This document shows positions 1-8,391 of a stretch of DNA of 64,000 bases, in pieces. How positions within the stretch are numbered: position 1 is the first letter of the stretch; each line of letters begins with the position of its first letter. The position numbers and the translations under genes are program-made. The notes below the pieces were generated by a model. That model saw only the letters and a program-made list of their open reading frames with translations, was not told the origin of the DNA and made no database searches. The stretch spans positions 113,434 through 177,433 of the forward strand of contig NZ_JAGETY010000012.1 in the NCBI RefSeq assembly GCF_017571525.1, in the 5' to 3' direction. Source of the DNA: Hymenobacter sp. BT559 (GTDB lineage Bacteria > Bacteroidota > Bacteroidia > Cytophagales > Hymenobacteraceae).

Positions 1-4
1 ATCT

Positions 5-1477
5 ATGGAAACGCAAGCGCTGAAGTATCCTGCCATCCGCAACTACGTCGCCGGTCAGCCCATAGACACTCCGGCCGCCGCCCTGCTCGATGTGTTTAGC
101 CCCTTGAGCGGCGCCATCATCTCGGCCATGCCCCTGAGCAGTGCCTCCGATTTGGATGCGGCCGTGAAAGCCGCGCAGGCGGCGTTCCCGGCCTGGTCGG
201 CCACCCCGATTAAGGAGCGGGTGCAGATATTTTACCGCTACAAAACGCTGTTGGAGCGCGACATGAAGGCCCTGGCCGACCTCGTGCGCGAGGAAAACGG
301 CAAGACCTACGACGAGGCCCGCGCCGAAGTCGAAAAAGCCGTGGAGCTCACCGAGTTTGCCTGCTCGCTGCCGCAGCTCATCCAAGGCGAGTTTCTGGAA
401 GTGAGTAAGGGCGTGGAAGCCCGCGCCGAGCGCAAGCCGCTAGGGGTGGTGGCTAGCATCGCACCGTTCAACTTCCCCAACATGGTGCCGCACTGGACCA
501 TTCCAAATGCCCTCGTGCTCGGCAACTGCATGATACTGAAGCCCTCGGAGAAAGTGCCGTTGAGCGCCGTTAAAATCGCCGAATTATTGAAAGAAGCCGG
601 CCTGCCCGATGGCGTGCTCAACGTGGTAAACGGCGACAAAACCATCGTCGAAGCCATCTGCGACCACCCCGGCATCGCGGCCGTGTCGTTCGTGGGCTCG
701 ACGCCCATTGCCAAAACTGTCTACATCAGGGCCACCTCCAACCTCAAGCGTTGCGTGGCGCTGGGTGGGGCCAAAAACCACCTCATCGTGCTGCCCGATG
801 CCCACCCCGAAATGACGGCTAGCAACGTAGCGGCAAGCATGTCGGGCTGCGCGGGGCAGCGCTGCATGGCCGGCTCCACGATGGTGGGCGTAGCTGGTAT
901 CGACCACATTGTAAGTAAGCTGGTCGAAGAAGCCAAGAAGATTGTGCCGGGTCAGAACCTAGGTTCTGTTATCAGCCGCGAAGCCAAGGAGCGCATCGAG
1001 CGCTACATCACCGAGGCCGAAGCGGCTGGCGCCAAGGTGCTGCTCGACGGCCGCGGCGCGGTCGTGCCCGGCCACGAGGATGGCTACTACGTGGGCCCCA
1101 CGGTAGTCGATTATGTGACGCCCGACATGGCTATCGCCAAGGAAGAAGTCTTCGGTCCGGTGCTGGCCATTCTGCGCACCAAGAGCCTTGACGAGGCCCT
1201 AGCCATCGAAAATGCCAACCCCTACGGCAATGCCGCCGCCGTTTTCACCCAAAGCGGCAGCCATGCCCGCTACGTAATGGACCACGCCAGCGCTGGCATG
1301 ATAGGCGTGAACATTGGCGTGCCCGTGCCCCGCGAGCCCTTCTCATTCGGCGGCTGGAACGAGTCGAAATTCGGCGCTTGTGATATCACCGGCAAAAGCT
1401 CCATCGAGTTCTGGACCCAGCTCAAGAAAACCACGACCAAGTGGAACCCCGAGTCGCGGGTGAACTGGATGAGCTAG
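5..1477 (+). CDS. mmsA: CoA-acylating (methyl)malonate-semialdehyde dehydrogenase
   Basis: This is a 490-residue aldehyde dehydrogenase of the MmsA/IolA type, which oxidises malonate or methylmalonate semialdehyde to acetyl- or propionyl-CoA with NAD and CoA. The Rossmann-region motif APFNFPNMVPHW and the catalytic-cysteine motif SGCAGQRCMAGS are both present, and the length is normal for the family. It stands first in a colinear set with an omega-aminotransferase and the reductive pyrimidine enzymes. I therefore infer that its main substrate here is malonate semialdehyde made from beta-alanine, although valine or inositol catabolism would use the same enzyme. The ATG lies only 5 bases into the window, so its promoter is out of view. 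Confidence 0.93.
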   Translation: METQALKYPAIRNYVAGQPIDTPAAALLDVFSPLSGAIISAMPLSSASDLDAAVKAAQAAFPAWSATPIKERVQIFYRYKTLLERDMKALADLVREENGKTYDEARAEVEKAVELTEFACSLPQLIQGEFLEVSKGVEARAERKPLGVVASIAPFNFPNMVPHWTIPNALVLGNCMILKPSEKVPLSAVKIAELLKEAGLPDGVLNVVNGDKTIVEAICDHPGIAAVSFVGSTPIAKTVYIRATSNLKRCVALGGAKNHLIVLPDAHPEMTASNVAASMSGCAGQRCMAGSTMVGVAGIDHIVSKLVEEAKKIVPGQNLGSVISREAKERIERYITEAEAAGAKVLLDGRGAVVPGHEDGYYVGPTVVDYVTPDMAIAKEEVFGPVLAILRTKSLDEALAIENANPYGNAAAVFTQSGSHARYVMDHASAGMIGVNIGVPVPREPFSFGGWNESKFGACDITGKSSIEFWTQLKKTTTKWNPESRVNWMS

Positions 1478-1564
1478 GCAGGCTTAGCTACTTGTTTTTA
1501 ATTTATTAGGTGTTTTGCGCCCGGCTTTTTTAAAGTCGTTAGGCTGGCTTTTTTTCTAATAATT

Positions 1565-2917
1565 ATGCACCCAACCCTCGACACCGACCAGCAGCAAATC
1601 TTGCACGACAACCTCGACCATACGCTGTTTTCGTGGTCGAAGCAGGCGGGTTTGAACCCCATTAGCGCCGAGCGGGCGTCGGGTGTGTACCTCTACGACC
1701 GCGACGGCAAGCGCTACCTCGACTTCTCGTCGCAGCTCATGAACGTGAACATCGGCCACGGCGACCAGCGCGTGACCGAAGCCGTAGCCGCTCAGATGCG
1801 CGAGCTGAGCTACGTGTACCCGGGCATGATAACCAAGGCGCGCGGCGACTTGGGCCGGAAGCTGGCCGAAATAACGCCGGCCAACCTCACTAAGGCCTTT
1901 TTTACGCTGGGCGGGGCCGAGGCCATCGAAAACGCCATCAAGTTGGTGCGCATCTACACCGGCCGGCACAAGATTGTGTCGCTCTACCAGTCATTTCACG
2001 GGGCTAGCTATGGGGCCATCAGCGTGGGCGGCGACCCGCGCAAGTTCGCCGTCGATAGCCAGGCCATGCCGGGCACGGTGCACGTCGAAAACCCCTATTT
2101 CTACCGGTGCCCGTGGCACAGTACCACGCCCGAGGAGTGCGCCCAGCGCGCCGCCGACGCCCTAGAGCGCATTATTGGCTACGAAAATCCCGGCAGCGTG
2201 GCGGCCATTTTTCTGGAAGGCGAGTCGGGCACGTCGGGTTGCATCAAGTACCCGCCTGGCTACTGGAAGCGGGTGCGCGAAATCTGCGATAAGCACGGCA
2301 TCCTGCTCGTGGCCGACGAGGTAATGTCGGGCTTCGGCCGCACCGGCAAGTGGTTTGGCTCCGACCACCACGGCGTGAAAGTCGATATCATGTGCATGGC
2401 CAAGGGCATCACGGCCGGCTACGTGCCGCTAGGGGCCGTAATGGTCGATGAGGCTATTGCCAAGTCGTTTGATAACAAGCCGTTGCCTATTGGCCTTACC
2501 TATTCGGCACACCCCGTAAGCTGCGCCGCTGCCGTGGCCGTGCTCAATATTTACGAGGAAGACCACCTCCTCGAAAACGCCGTTGAGATGGGCCACTACC
2601 TCGATGAGCGCGTGGCCGAGCTGATAAAGCAGCACCCCAGCATCGGCGACTGGCGCAATACGGGCCTCTTCGGCTGCCTGGAGCTGGTGAAAAACCGCCA
2701 GACCAAGGAGCCCATGGCTCCCTGGAATGCCACGCCCGACCAGATGACCATCATGAACGAGGTGGCCGCCAAAATCAAGGAGCTGGGCATGTACACCTTC
2801 GTGCGCTGGAACTACGTGTTCATCGTCCCGCCGCTGACTATCAACAAGCAAGAGCTGGATGAGGGCCTAGCCATCATTTCGGAGGCCTTGAAAATAGCGG
2901 ACGCGCACACGCACTAA
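1565..2917 (+). CDS. Class III omega-aminotransferase (probable beta-alanine aminotransferase)
   Basis: This 450-residue PLP enzyme is a fold-type I, class III aminotransferase. It shows the LLVADEVMSGFGRTG segment that holds the cofactor-binding Asp, and MCMAKGITAGYVPLGAVMV with the Schiff-base Lys. Class III enzymes transaminate omega-amino groups. Its position between the malonate-semialdehyde dehydrogenase and dihydropyrimidinase suggests that it converts beta-alanine, the end product of uracil breakdown, to malonate semialdehyde. The specificity is inferred from context; 4-aminobutyrate or another omega-amino acid remains possible. The gap to the next gene is 9 bases, so the two are almost certainly cotranscribed. 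Confidence 0.85.
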   Translation: MHPTLDTDQQQILHDNLDHTLFSWSKQAGLNPISAERASGVYLYDRDGKRYLDFSSQLMNVNIGHGDQRVTEAVAAQMRELSYVYPGMITKARGDLGRKLAEITPANLTKAFFTLGGAEAIENAIKLVRIYTGRHKIVSLYQSFHGASYGAISVGGDPRKFAVDSQAMPGTVHVENPYFYRCPWHSTTPEECAQRAADALERIIGYENPGSVAAIFLEGESGTSGCIKYPPGYWKRVREICDKHGILLVADEVMSGFGRTGKWFGSDHHGVKVDIMCMAKGITAGYVPLGAVMVDEAIAKSFDNKPLPIGLTYSAHPVSCAAAVAVLNIYEEDHLLENAVEMGHYLDERVAELIKQHPSIGDWRNTGLFGCLELVKNRQTKEPMAPWNATPDQMTIMNEVAAKIKELGMYTFVRWNYVFIVPPLTINKQELDEGLAIISEALKIADAHTH

Positions 2918-2926
2918 CCTTTTCGT

Positions 2927-4303
2927 ATGGCGATTCTACTAAAAAGCGGCCGTGTTATCACGGCCGATTCGGACAGTATTTGCGATATTCTGGTGCAGGA
3001 TGAGGCTATTGCCGCCATCGGCCGCAACCTACCCATGCCTGAAAATGTGCAGGTTATCGACTGCGCGGGCAAGCTCATCGTGCCCGGTGGCATCGACCCA
3101 CACGTGCATTTGTCGATGCCCTTCATGGGCACTTTCAGCAGCGATACTTACGAAACCGGCACCCGCGCCGCGCTGCACGGTGGCACTACCACCGTCATCG
3201 ATTTTATTCTGCAAAAGCAAGGCAATTCGCTGCGTGCGGCCTTTGAGGAATGGAGTGGGCGGGCTAGCGGCACAGCCGTGGGCGACTATTCCTTCCACAT
3301 GGCCGTGACGGATTTCAACCCCAACACGCAGCTGGAAATCGAAGACATGGTGAACGAAGGCATCACGTCCTTCAAAACTTTCATGGCCTACAAAGGCGCG
3401 CTCATGATTGACGACGCGCAGATGGTGGGCCTGATGCAGGAAGTGAAAAAGCACGGCGGCCTCGTAACGGCCCACGCCACCAACGGCGATATGATTGATA
3501 CGCTCATTGCGCAGCACCGGGCGCAGGGCAAGCTGTCGCCGCTCTACCACTACCTGTCGCAGCCCGAAGTGACCGAAGCCGAAGCCTCCGGCCGCTTCGC
3601 TGACATTGCCAACTACACGGGCGTGAATGCCTACATCGTGCATCTCACCTGCCAGGGCGCGCTCAACCAAGTGCGCCGTGCCACCGAGCGCAACCAGCGC
3701 GTGCTCGTCGAAACCTGCATTCAGTATCTGGTGCTCGACGCCTCGCTGTATGAGAACGAGGCCGAAGGTGCCAAGTGGGTCATGTCGCCGCCGCTGCGGG
3801 AGAAAAAAGACCAGGCCACGCTGTGGGCTGGTATAAATCAGGGCCTAGTGAATGTGGTGGGCACCGACCACTGCCCCTTTATGTGGGAGCAGAAGCTGCT
3901 GGGCAAAGACGACTTCTCGAAGATTCCGAACGGCCACCCCGCCGTGGAGCACCGCATGGAGCTGCTGTTTTCGGAAGGTGTGAGCAAGGGCCGCATCACG
4001 CCACAAAAGTTTGTGGAAGTGACCTCGACCAATGCGGGCAAAATATTCGGCCTGTTTCCGCGCAAAGGCACCATCAGCATTGGTGCCGACGCCGACCTGG
4101 TAGTTATTGACCCCGAAAAGCAGCACACCATTTCGGCCGCCACGCACCACATGAACGTGGACTATTCGGGCTACGAAGGCTGGGAGCTAACCGGCAAAAT
4201 CGAGACTGTGCTGCTGCGCGGCCAGGTAGCTATCGAGGCGGGCGAGGCGAGGGTTGGGCCCGGCTACGGGCAGTTTATCAAGCGCGGCAAAACGGCTTTT
4301 TGA
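2927..4303 (+). CDS. hydA: Dihydropyrimidinase
   Basis: This is a 458-residue cyclic amidohydrolase that opens dihydrouracil or dihydrothymine to the N-carbamoyl beta-amino acid. The sequence has the metal-binding GGIDPHVHLSMPF motif near residue 60, the Lys to be carbamylated in ITSFKTFMAYKG, later His ligands in HATNGD and YIVHLTCQGAL, and the Asp in GTDHCPF. All metal-centre residues expected for a D-hydantoinase/dihydropyrimidinase are present. The neighbouring beta-ureidopropionase and PreTA favour dihydropyrimidinase over a hydantoinase role. It follows the aminotransferase by 9 bases and is followed by a gap of about 190 bases that carries a long hairpin repeat. Confidence 0.93.
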   Translation: MAILLKSGRVITADSDSICDILVQDEAIAAIGRNLPMPENVQVIDCAGKLIVPGGIDPHVHLSMPFMGTFSSDTYETGTRAALHGGTTTVIDFILQKQGNSLRAAFEEWSGRASGTAVGDYSFHMAVTDFNPNTQLEIEDMVNEGITSFKTFMAYKGALMIDDAQMVGLMQEVKKHGGLVTAHATNGDMIDTLIAQHRAQGKLSPLYHYLSQPEVTEAEASGRFADIANYTGVNAYIVHLTCQGALNQVRRATERNQRVLVETCIQYLVLDASLYENEAEGAKWVMSPPLREKKDQATLWAGINQGLVNVVGTDHCPFMWEQKLLGKDDFSKIPNGHPAVEHRMELLFSEGVSKGRITPQKFVEVTSTNAGKIFGLFPRKGTISIGADADLVVIDPEKQHTISAATHHMNVDYSGYEGWELTGKIETVLLRGQVAIEAGEARVGPGYGQFIKRGKTAF

Positions 4304-4328
4304 GCCATTTTACCTAATTCTAACCGGC

Positions 4329-4441
4329 TGTCCTTGCGAGCGCAACGCAGTGGAGCGCGGCAATCTTTCCTTGTCGTCCGCTTCAGTAGGATTAGTATCC
4401 CTGATGACAAGGAAAGATTGCTTCGCAGGCTCGCAATGACA
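4329..4441. repeat. Palindromic intergenic repeat, copy 1
   Basis: The hydA-ureidopropionase gap is filled by a large imperfect palindrome. Its inner arms, 4361-4375 and 4406-4420, are a perfect 15-base inverted repeat, and the outer arms (about 4329-4341 and 4429-4441) also pair. The right arm 4416-4435 is identical to 5471-5490 in copy 2. It can form a long mRNA hairpin inside the operon but lacks a T-tract, so I do not call it a terminator. Confidence 0.85.
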
Positions 4442-4495
4442 GCCGGGAAAAGACGAAAACAGTAGTTAAAACCATCATTCAATCACCAAACCCAC

Positions 4496-5362
4496 ATGGC
4501 ACGCATTATCAAATCCGGCCTCATCCAGATGAGCCTGCCGATGACCGAGGGCGAAGGCTCTATCGAAGAAATCAAGGAAGCGATGGTGCAGAAGCACATT
4601 CCGCTGATTGAGGAAGCCGGCCGCCAGGGCGTGCAGATTCTCTGCTTGCAGGAGATTTTCAACACCCCGTATTTCTGTCCCGGCCAAAATCAGTCGTGGT
4701 ACGCCTCAGCCGAATCGGTGCCCGGCCCCACTACCGAGCGCATGGCCGAGTACGCCAGGAAATATAAAATGGTGATGATAGTGCCTGTATATGAGCGCGA
4801 AGCCGCCGGCTTCCTCTACAACACGGCCGCCGTAATTGACGCCGACGGCACCTACCTCGGCAAGTACCGCAAAAACCACATTCCGCACACCAACGGCTTT
4901 TGGGAGAAGTTCTTCTTCAAGCCCGGCAACCTGGGCTACCCGGTGTTCCAAACCATGTATGCCAAAGTGGGCGTGTACATCTGCTACGACCGCCACTTTC
5001 CCGACGGCGCGCGCATACTAGGCCTCAACGGCGCCGAAATCGTGTACAACCCCTCGGCCACGGTGGCCGGCCTATCGCAATACCTCTGGAAGCTGGAGCA
5101 GCCGGCCCACGCGGCGGCCAACGGCTACTTCATGGGCTGCATCAACCGGGTAGGCGAGGAGAAACCCTGGAACCTGGGCCGCTTCTACGGTACCAGCTAC
5201 TTCGTGGACCCGCGCGGCCAGATTATCGCCCAGGCCGATGAGTACAAGGATGAATTGCTCATCGCCGAGTTTGACCTCGATATGATTGACGAGGTGCGCG
5301 CCACCTGGCAGTTCTTCCGCGACCGCCGCCCCGAGACATACGAGAAGCTGGTGGAGCTGTAA
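4496..5362 (+). CDS. Beta-ureidopropionase (N-carbamoyl-beta-alanine amidohydrolase), nitrilase superfamily
   Basis: This is a 288-residue carbon-nitrogen hydrolase. The Glu-Lys-Cys catalytic triad can be read in VQILCLQEIF (a Glu near residue 45), GKYRKNHIPH (Lys) and GVYICYDRHFPDGARILG (Cys). The family also contains N-carbamoylputrescine amidase, which is very similar in sequence. Placement between dihydropyrimidinase and PreT/PreA supports hydrolysis of N-carbamoyl-beta-alanine to beta-alanine, CO2 and ammonia, the third step of reductive uracil breakdown. The length is normal and no defect is visible. Confidence 0.88.
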   Translation: MARIIKSGLIQMSLPMTEGEGSIEEIKEAMVQKHIPLIEEAGRQGVQILCLQEIFNTPYFCPGQNQSWYASAESVPGPTTERMAEYARKYKMVMIVPVYEREAAGFLYNTAAVIDADGTYLGKYRKNHIPHTNGFWEKFFFKPGNLGYPVFQTMYAKVGVYICYDRHFPDGARILGLNGAEIVYNPSATVAGLSQYLWKLEQPAHAAANGYFMGCINRVGEEKPWNLGRFYGTSYFVDPRGQIIAQADEYKDELLIAEFDLDMIDEVRATWQFFRDRRPETYEKLVEL

Positions 5363-5395
5363 GGTAGCTAGTTACCTGCGCACTAAAAATCAATT

Positions 5396-5496
5396 GTCAT
5401 TGCGAGCCTGCGAAGCAATCGCACCGGCACGACACCCGCGCCGCTCACTCCGCTAGGGTCGTTTTGATGCGATTGCTTCGCAGGCTCGCAAGGACA
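5396..5496. repeat. Palindromic intergenic repeat, copy 2
   Basis: A perfect 23-base inverted repeat, 5401-5423 against 5468-5490, is separated by a 44-base GC-rich loop. The right arm shares 20 identical bases with copy 1 at 4416-4435, so the two belong to one dispersed family. The reading frame upstream of preT crosses the repeat, which would put repeat-encoded residues at the PreT N-terminus if an upstream start were chosen. Confidence 0.88.
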
Positions 5497-5523
5497 GATG
5501 GGTTATTTCTTACCAATAATCAA

Positions 5524-6846
5524 ATGGCCGAATTTTCTACCCCTACCACTGCCCAGGAATTTGCCGAAAACTTCGCGCAGCTCAAGCCACTGATGAACCG
5601 CACGGAGGCGCTGTATGAAAGCTCGCGCTGCCTGTTCTGCTTCGACGCGCCGTGCATTCAGGCGTGCCCGTCGGGCATTGATATTCCGCAGTTTATCCGG
5701 CAGATAAACTCGGGCAACGTGACGGGGTCGGCCCGGACGATTTACGAGGCCAACTACTTCGGCAACGCCTGCGGCAAGGTGTGCCCAACGGAAGTGCTCT
5801 GCGAAGGCGCCTGCGTGTACAACCTACAGGATGTGAAACCAATAGAGATTGGTCGCCTCCAAAGCTACGCCACCACCGCGGCCATTAAGGAGAACAAAAA
5901 GCTTTTCGGCCCCGGCCCGGCCAACGGCAGGCGCGTAGCCGTAATCGGCGCGGGGCCGGCCGGTATTTCGGCCGCCTGCGAGCTGCGGTCGCTAGGGTAC
6001 GAGGTCACCGTTTTTGAGGCGAAGGCCCAGCCCTCGGGCTTGACGGTGTATGGCGTGGCACCTTACAAAATCACCAATGAAGAGGCCCTAGCCGAAATGG
6101 CCTATCTGCAAGGGCAGTTTGGCTACGAGGTGCGCTACCACGCGCCCATCACCGGCCGCGCCAACCTGGCCGCGCTTGAAGCGGAGTACGACGCCATCTT
6201 CCTGGGTATTGGGCTAGGCAAAACCAGTGCGCTAGGCCTGCCCGGCGAGGATAAAATAAACTGCGTGGGCGCGGTCGAGTTCATCGAAGAGCTACGGATG
6301 CGCCAAGCCGAAATGCAGGTTGGCCGCACGGTCATCGTGCTGGGGGGTGGCAACACTGCGATGGACGCTGCCTCCGAAGCCGCGCGGCTAGGGGCCGAAA
6401 CCGTGCTGCTAGCCTACCGGCGCGGCAAGGAGGAAATGGGCGCCTACGAGTTTGAATATAGCCTGGCCAAAGGTGTGGGCGTGAAAGGATTATTCAACGT
6501 AGCGCCGCTCGAAATAGTGGGCGACGACTACGTGGCAGGTGTGCGTTTCATCCGCACCGCCGTGGTCGATGGCCGCGTACAGGAAGTACCCGGCACCGAG
6601 TTCGTGCAGCCCTGCGACATGGTCATTAAAGCCACTGGCCAGGCCAAGCAGACGCACTTTCTGCACCACATTCCCGGCCTGGAATTGGATAACCGCGGCC
6701 GCATCGTGGCCGACGCGATGGGCCAGACGACCAACCCGCAGTACTTCACCTCGGGCGATGCCCGCAACGGCGGTGCCGAGGTGGTAAATGCCGCCGCCGA
6801 AGCCAAGGTGGCCGCCAGGGGCATCTATGCCTATTTGAGCCAGTAG
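5524..6846 (+). CDS. preT: NAD-dependent dihydropyrimidine dehydrogenase, PreT subunit
   Basis: This 440-residue protein is the flavin/Fe-S electron-input subunit that passes electrons between NAD(P)H and PreA. An N-terminal cysteine-rich domain (CLFCFDAPCIQACPSGIDIP, then CGKVCPTEVLCEGACVYN) would hold two [4Fe-4S] clusters. It is followed by the FAD-binding RVAVIGAGPAGISAA and the NAD(P)-binding VIVLGGGNTAMDAA. I chose the ATG at 5524 because the frame upstream of it, open from 5464, runs through a palindromic repeat and would add 20 non-conserved residues. The family is homologous to the N-terminal half of eukaryotic DPYD and to glutamate synthase small subunits; the adjacent preA decides the assignment. 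Confidence 0.92.
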   Translation: MAEFSTPTTAQEFAENFAQLKPLMNRTEALYESSRCLFCFDAPCIQACPSGIDIPQFIRQINSGNVTGSARTIYEANYFGNACGKVCPTEVLCEGACVYNLQDVKPIEIGRLQSYATTAAIKENKKLFGPGPANGRRVAVIGAGPAGISAACELRSLGYEVTVFEAKAQPSGLTVYGVAPYKITNEEALAEMAYLQGQFGYEVRYHAPITGRANLAALEAEYDAIFLGIGLGKTSALGLPGEDKINCVGAVEFIEELRMRQAEMQVGRTVIVLGGGNTAMDAASEAARLGAETVLLAYRRGKEEMGAYEFEYSLAKGVGVKGLFNVAPLEIVGDDYVAGVRFIRTAVVDGRVQEVPGTEFVQPCDMVIKATGQAKQTHFLHHIPGLELDNRGRIVADAMGQTTNPQYFTSGDARNGGAEVVNAAAEAKVAARGIYAYLSQ

Positions 6847-6920
6847 CGCGGACTTTCAGTCCGCGAGTTGAGCCGGTTCCTTCCATTTTATATCCAATCG
6901 CGGACTAAAAGCCCGCGCTA
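6844..6920. repeat. Inverted repeat between preT and preA
   Basis: Two 22-base units, 6844-6865 and 6899-6920, are inverted copies of each other with two mismatches. Each is itself partly self-complementary (GCGGACTTTCAGTCCGC type). The left unit includes the preT stop codon, and the right unit ends just before the preA ATG at 6926. This repeat family differs from the 4329/5396 repeats. Confidence 0.8.
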
Positions 6921-6925
6921 CTGCT

Positions 6926-8293
6926 ATGCCCGACCTCTCCATAAACTTTGCCGGCATAAAGTCGCCCAACCCCTTCTGGCTGGCTTCGGCGCCGCCCACC
7001 AACTCGGGCTACCAGGTGATGAAAGCCTTCGACGCGGGCTGGGGCGGCGCAGTATGGAAGACGCTCGGCGTGCCCGTCATCAACGTGTCCAGCCGCTACG
7101 GTGGCGTCAATTACCGCGACAAGCGGCTGGTGGGCTTCAATAATATCGAGCTGATTTCGGACCGCCCGCTAGCCGATAATCTACGCGAAATCACGGAAGT
7201 CAAGAAGCGTTTTCCCGACCATGCCGTTATTGCCTCGCTCATGGTGCAGAGCCGGCAGGAATGGCACGACATTGTGCGCCAAAGCCAAGACGCCGGTGCT
7301 GATGGCTTCGAGCTGAATTTTGGCTGCCCGCACGGCATGTGCGAGCGCGGCATGGGCTCGGCGGTGGGGCAGGAGCCCAAAATCCTGCAAATGATAGTGG
7401 AGTGGGTGATGGAGGTAGCCCAAAAACCCGTCATTGTGAAGCTCACGCCGAACATCTCCGACATTACGGAGCCGGCGCTGGCCGCCCGGCGCGGCGGTGC
7501 CGACGCTATTTCGCTGATAAACACCATCCAAAGCATCGTGGGCGTAGACCTCGACCAGTTTTCGCCCTACCCAATAGTAGATGGCCAGGGCACCAATGGC
7601 GGCTACTGCGGCCCGGCCGTGAAGCCTATTGCCCTGAACATGGTGAAGAACTGCGCCCAGCACCCTGAGGTGCGCCTGCCCATTTCGGGCATCGGCGGCA
7701 TCGAGAACTGGCGCGATGCCGTGGAGCATATCCTGCTGGGGGCCAGCTCGGTGCAGGTGTGCACGGCGGCTATGCACTTCGGCTTTGGCATCATCCGCGA
7801 AATGGTGAGCGGGCTGGAGCAGTACATGGTGGAGAAAAATTTTCAGACCATTTATGACTTCGTGGGCAAGGCCCTGCCCAACGTGCGGCACTGGGAAGAC
7901 CTCAATATGAAGTACCAGGTGAAGGCCCATATTCACGAAGAAAAGTGCATCGGCTGCCAACTCTGCTACACCGCTTGCGAAGACGGCGCGCACCAGGCCA
8001 TCCGGCTGCAAGCCGGCACACGTACGCCCGCCATTATCGAGGAAAACTGCGTGGGCTGCAACCTCTGCTCGCTGGTGTGCCCAGTAGATGAGTGCATTAC
8101 GATGGAGCGCCGCGATGACGGCAGCCAGCACCTCACCTGGAAGGAGCGCACCGACGCAGGCAATATTCCCACGGAGTTTAACGACGAAAAAGCCGGCGGG
8201 CGCCACCACTGGGTGCCCGAGCCGGCCGCCGCCCTCGGCAAAGAGCGCCACAAAACCTTGCCCGGCAAGGCCCGGGCGCTGGGAGTGGGCTAG
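6926..8293 (+). CDS. preA: NAD-dependent dihydropyrimidine dehydrogenase, PreA catalytic subunit
   Basis: This is a 455-residue FMN/Fe-S protein that reduces uracil or thymine to the 5,6-dihydro form, the first step of the pathway. The N-terminal TIM barrel is dihydroorotate-dehydrogenase-like. It includes the FELNFGCPHGMCERGMG loop with the catalytic Cys, and the phosphate-binding ISGIGGIENWRDAVEHILLGA. The C-terminus has a two-cluster ferredoxin domain, CIGCQLCYTACEDG and CVGCNLCSLVCPVDEC. Length and domain order match E. coli PreA with a short tail. It is the last gene of the operon. The enzyme is reversible in vitro, but the downstream hydrolytic genes argue for the degradative direction. 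Confidence 0.93.
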   Translation: MPDLSINFAGIKSPNPFWLASAPPTNSGYQVMKAFDAGWGGAVWKTLGVPVINVSSRYGGVNYRDKRLVGFNNIELISDRPLADNLREITEVKKRFPDHAVIASLMVQSRQEWHDIVRQSQDAGADGFELNFGCPHGMCERGMGSAVGQEPKILQMIVEWVMEVAQKPVIVKLTPNISDITEPALAARRGGADAISLINTIQSIVGVDLDQFSPYPIVDGQGTNGGYCGPAVKPIALNMVKNCAQHPEVRLPISGIGGIENWRDAVEHILLGASSVQVCTAAMHFGFGIIREMVSGLEQYMVEKNFQTIYDFVGKALPNVRHWEDLNMKYQVKAHIHEEKCIGCQLCYTACEDGAHQAIRLQAGTRTPAIIEENCVGCNLCSLVCPVDECITMERRDDGSQHLTWKERTDAGNIPTEFNDEKAGGRHHWVPEPAAALGKERHKTLPGKARALGVG

Positions 8294-8358
8294 CGGAAGC
8301 GTAGCAGGATAAGCTCGGCTGCTAGGGGGTAAGTATGGCTGGCTTATTGCTAGCCGCC

Positions 8359-8366
8359 TACTTTTG
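8359..8366 (+). promoter_or_regulatory. Candidate -7 element (TACTTTTG)
   Basis: This matches the Bacteroidota TAnnTTTG element 25 bases before the chosen dipeptidase ATG. No well-spaced TTG is seen upstream, so only half of the promoter is supported. The element supports the downstream ATG at 8392 over the upstream in-frame start at 8335. Confidence 0.45.
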
Positions 8367-8391
8367 TCCTACCATTTATCCTTTTCCTCTT

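Noticed and set aside
4254..4439. Small open frame over the end of hydA and the first palindrome
   Set aside because: It is built largely from the repeat and its complement, with no conserved coding signal.
7181..8251. Long open frame on the minus strand inside preA (356 codons)
   Set aside because: It is exactly antisense to a strongly conserved enzyme; long antisense frames are common in GC-rich genes with this codon use, and its translation shows no recognisable motif.
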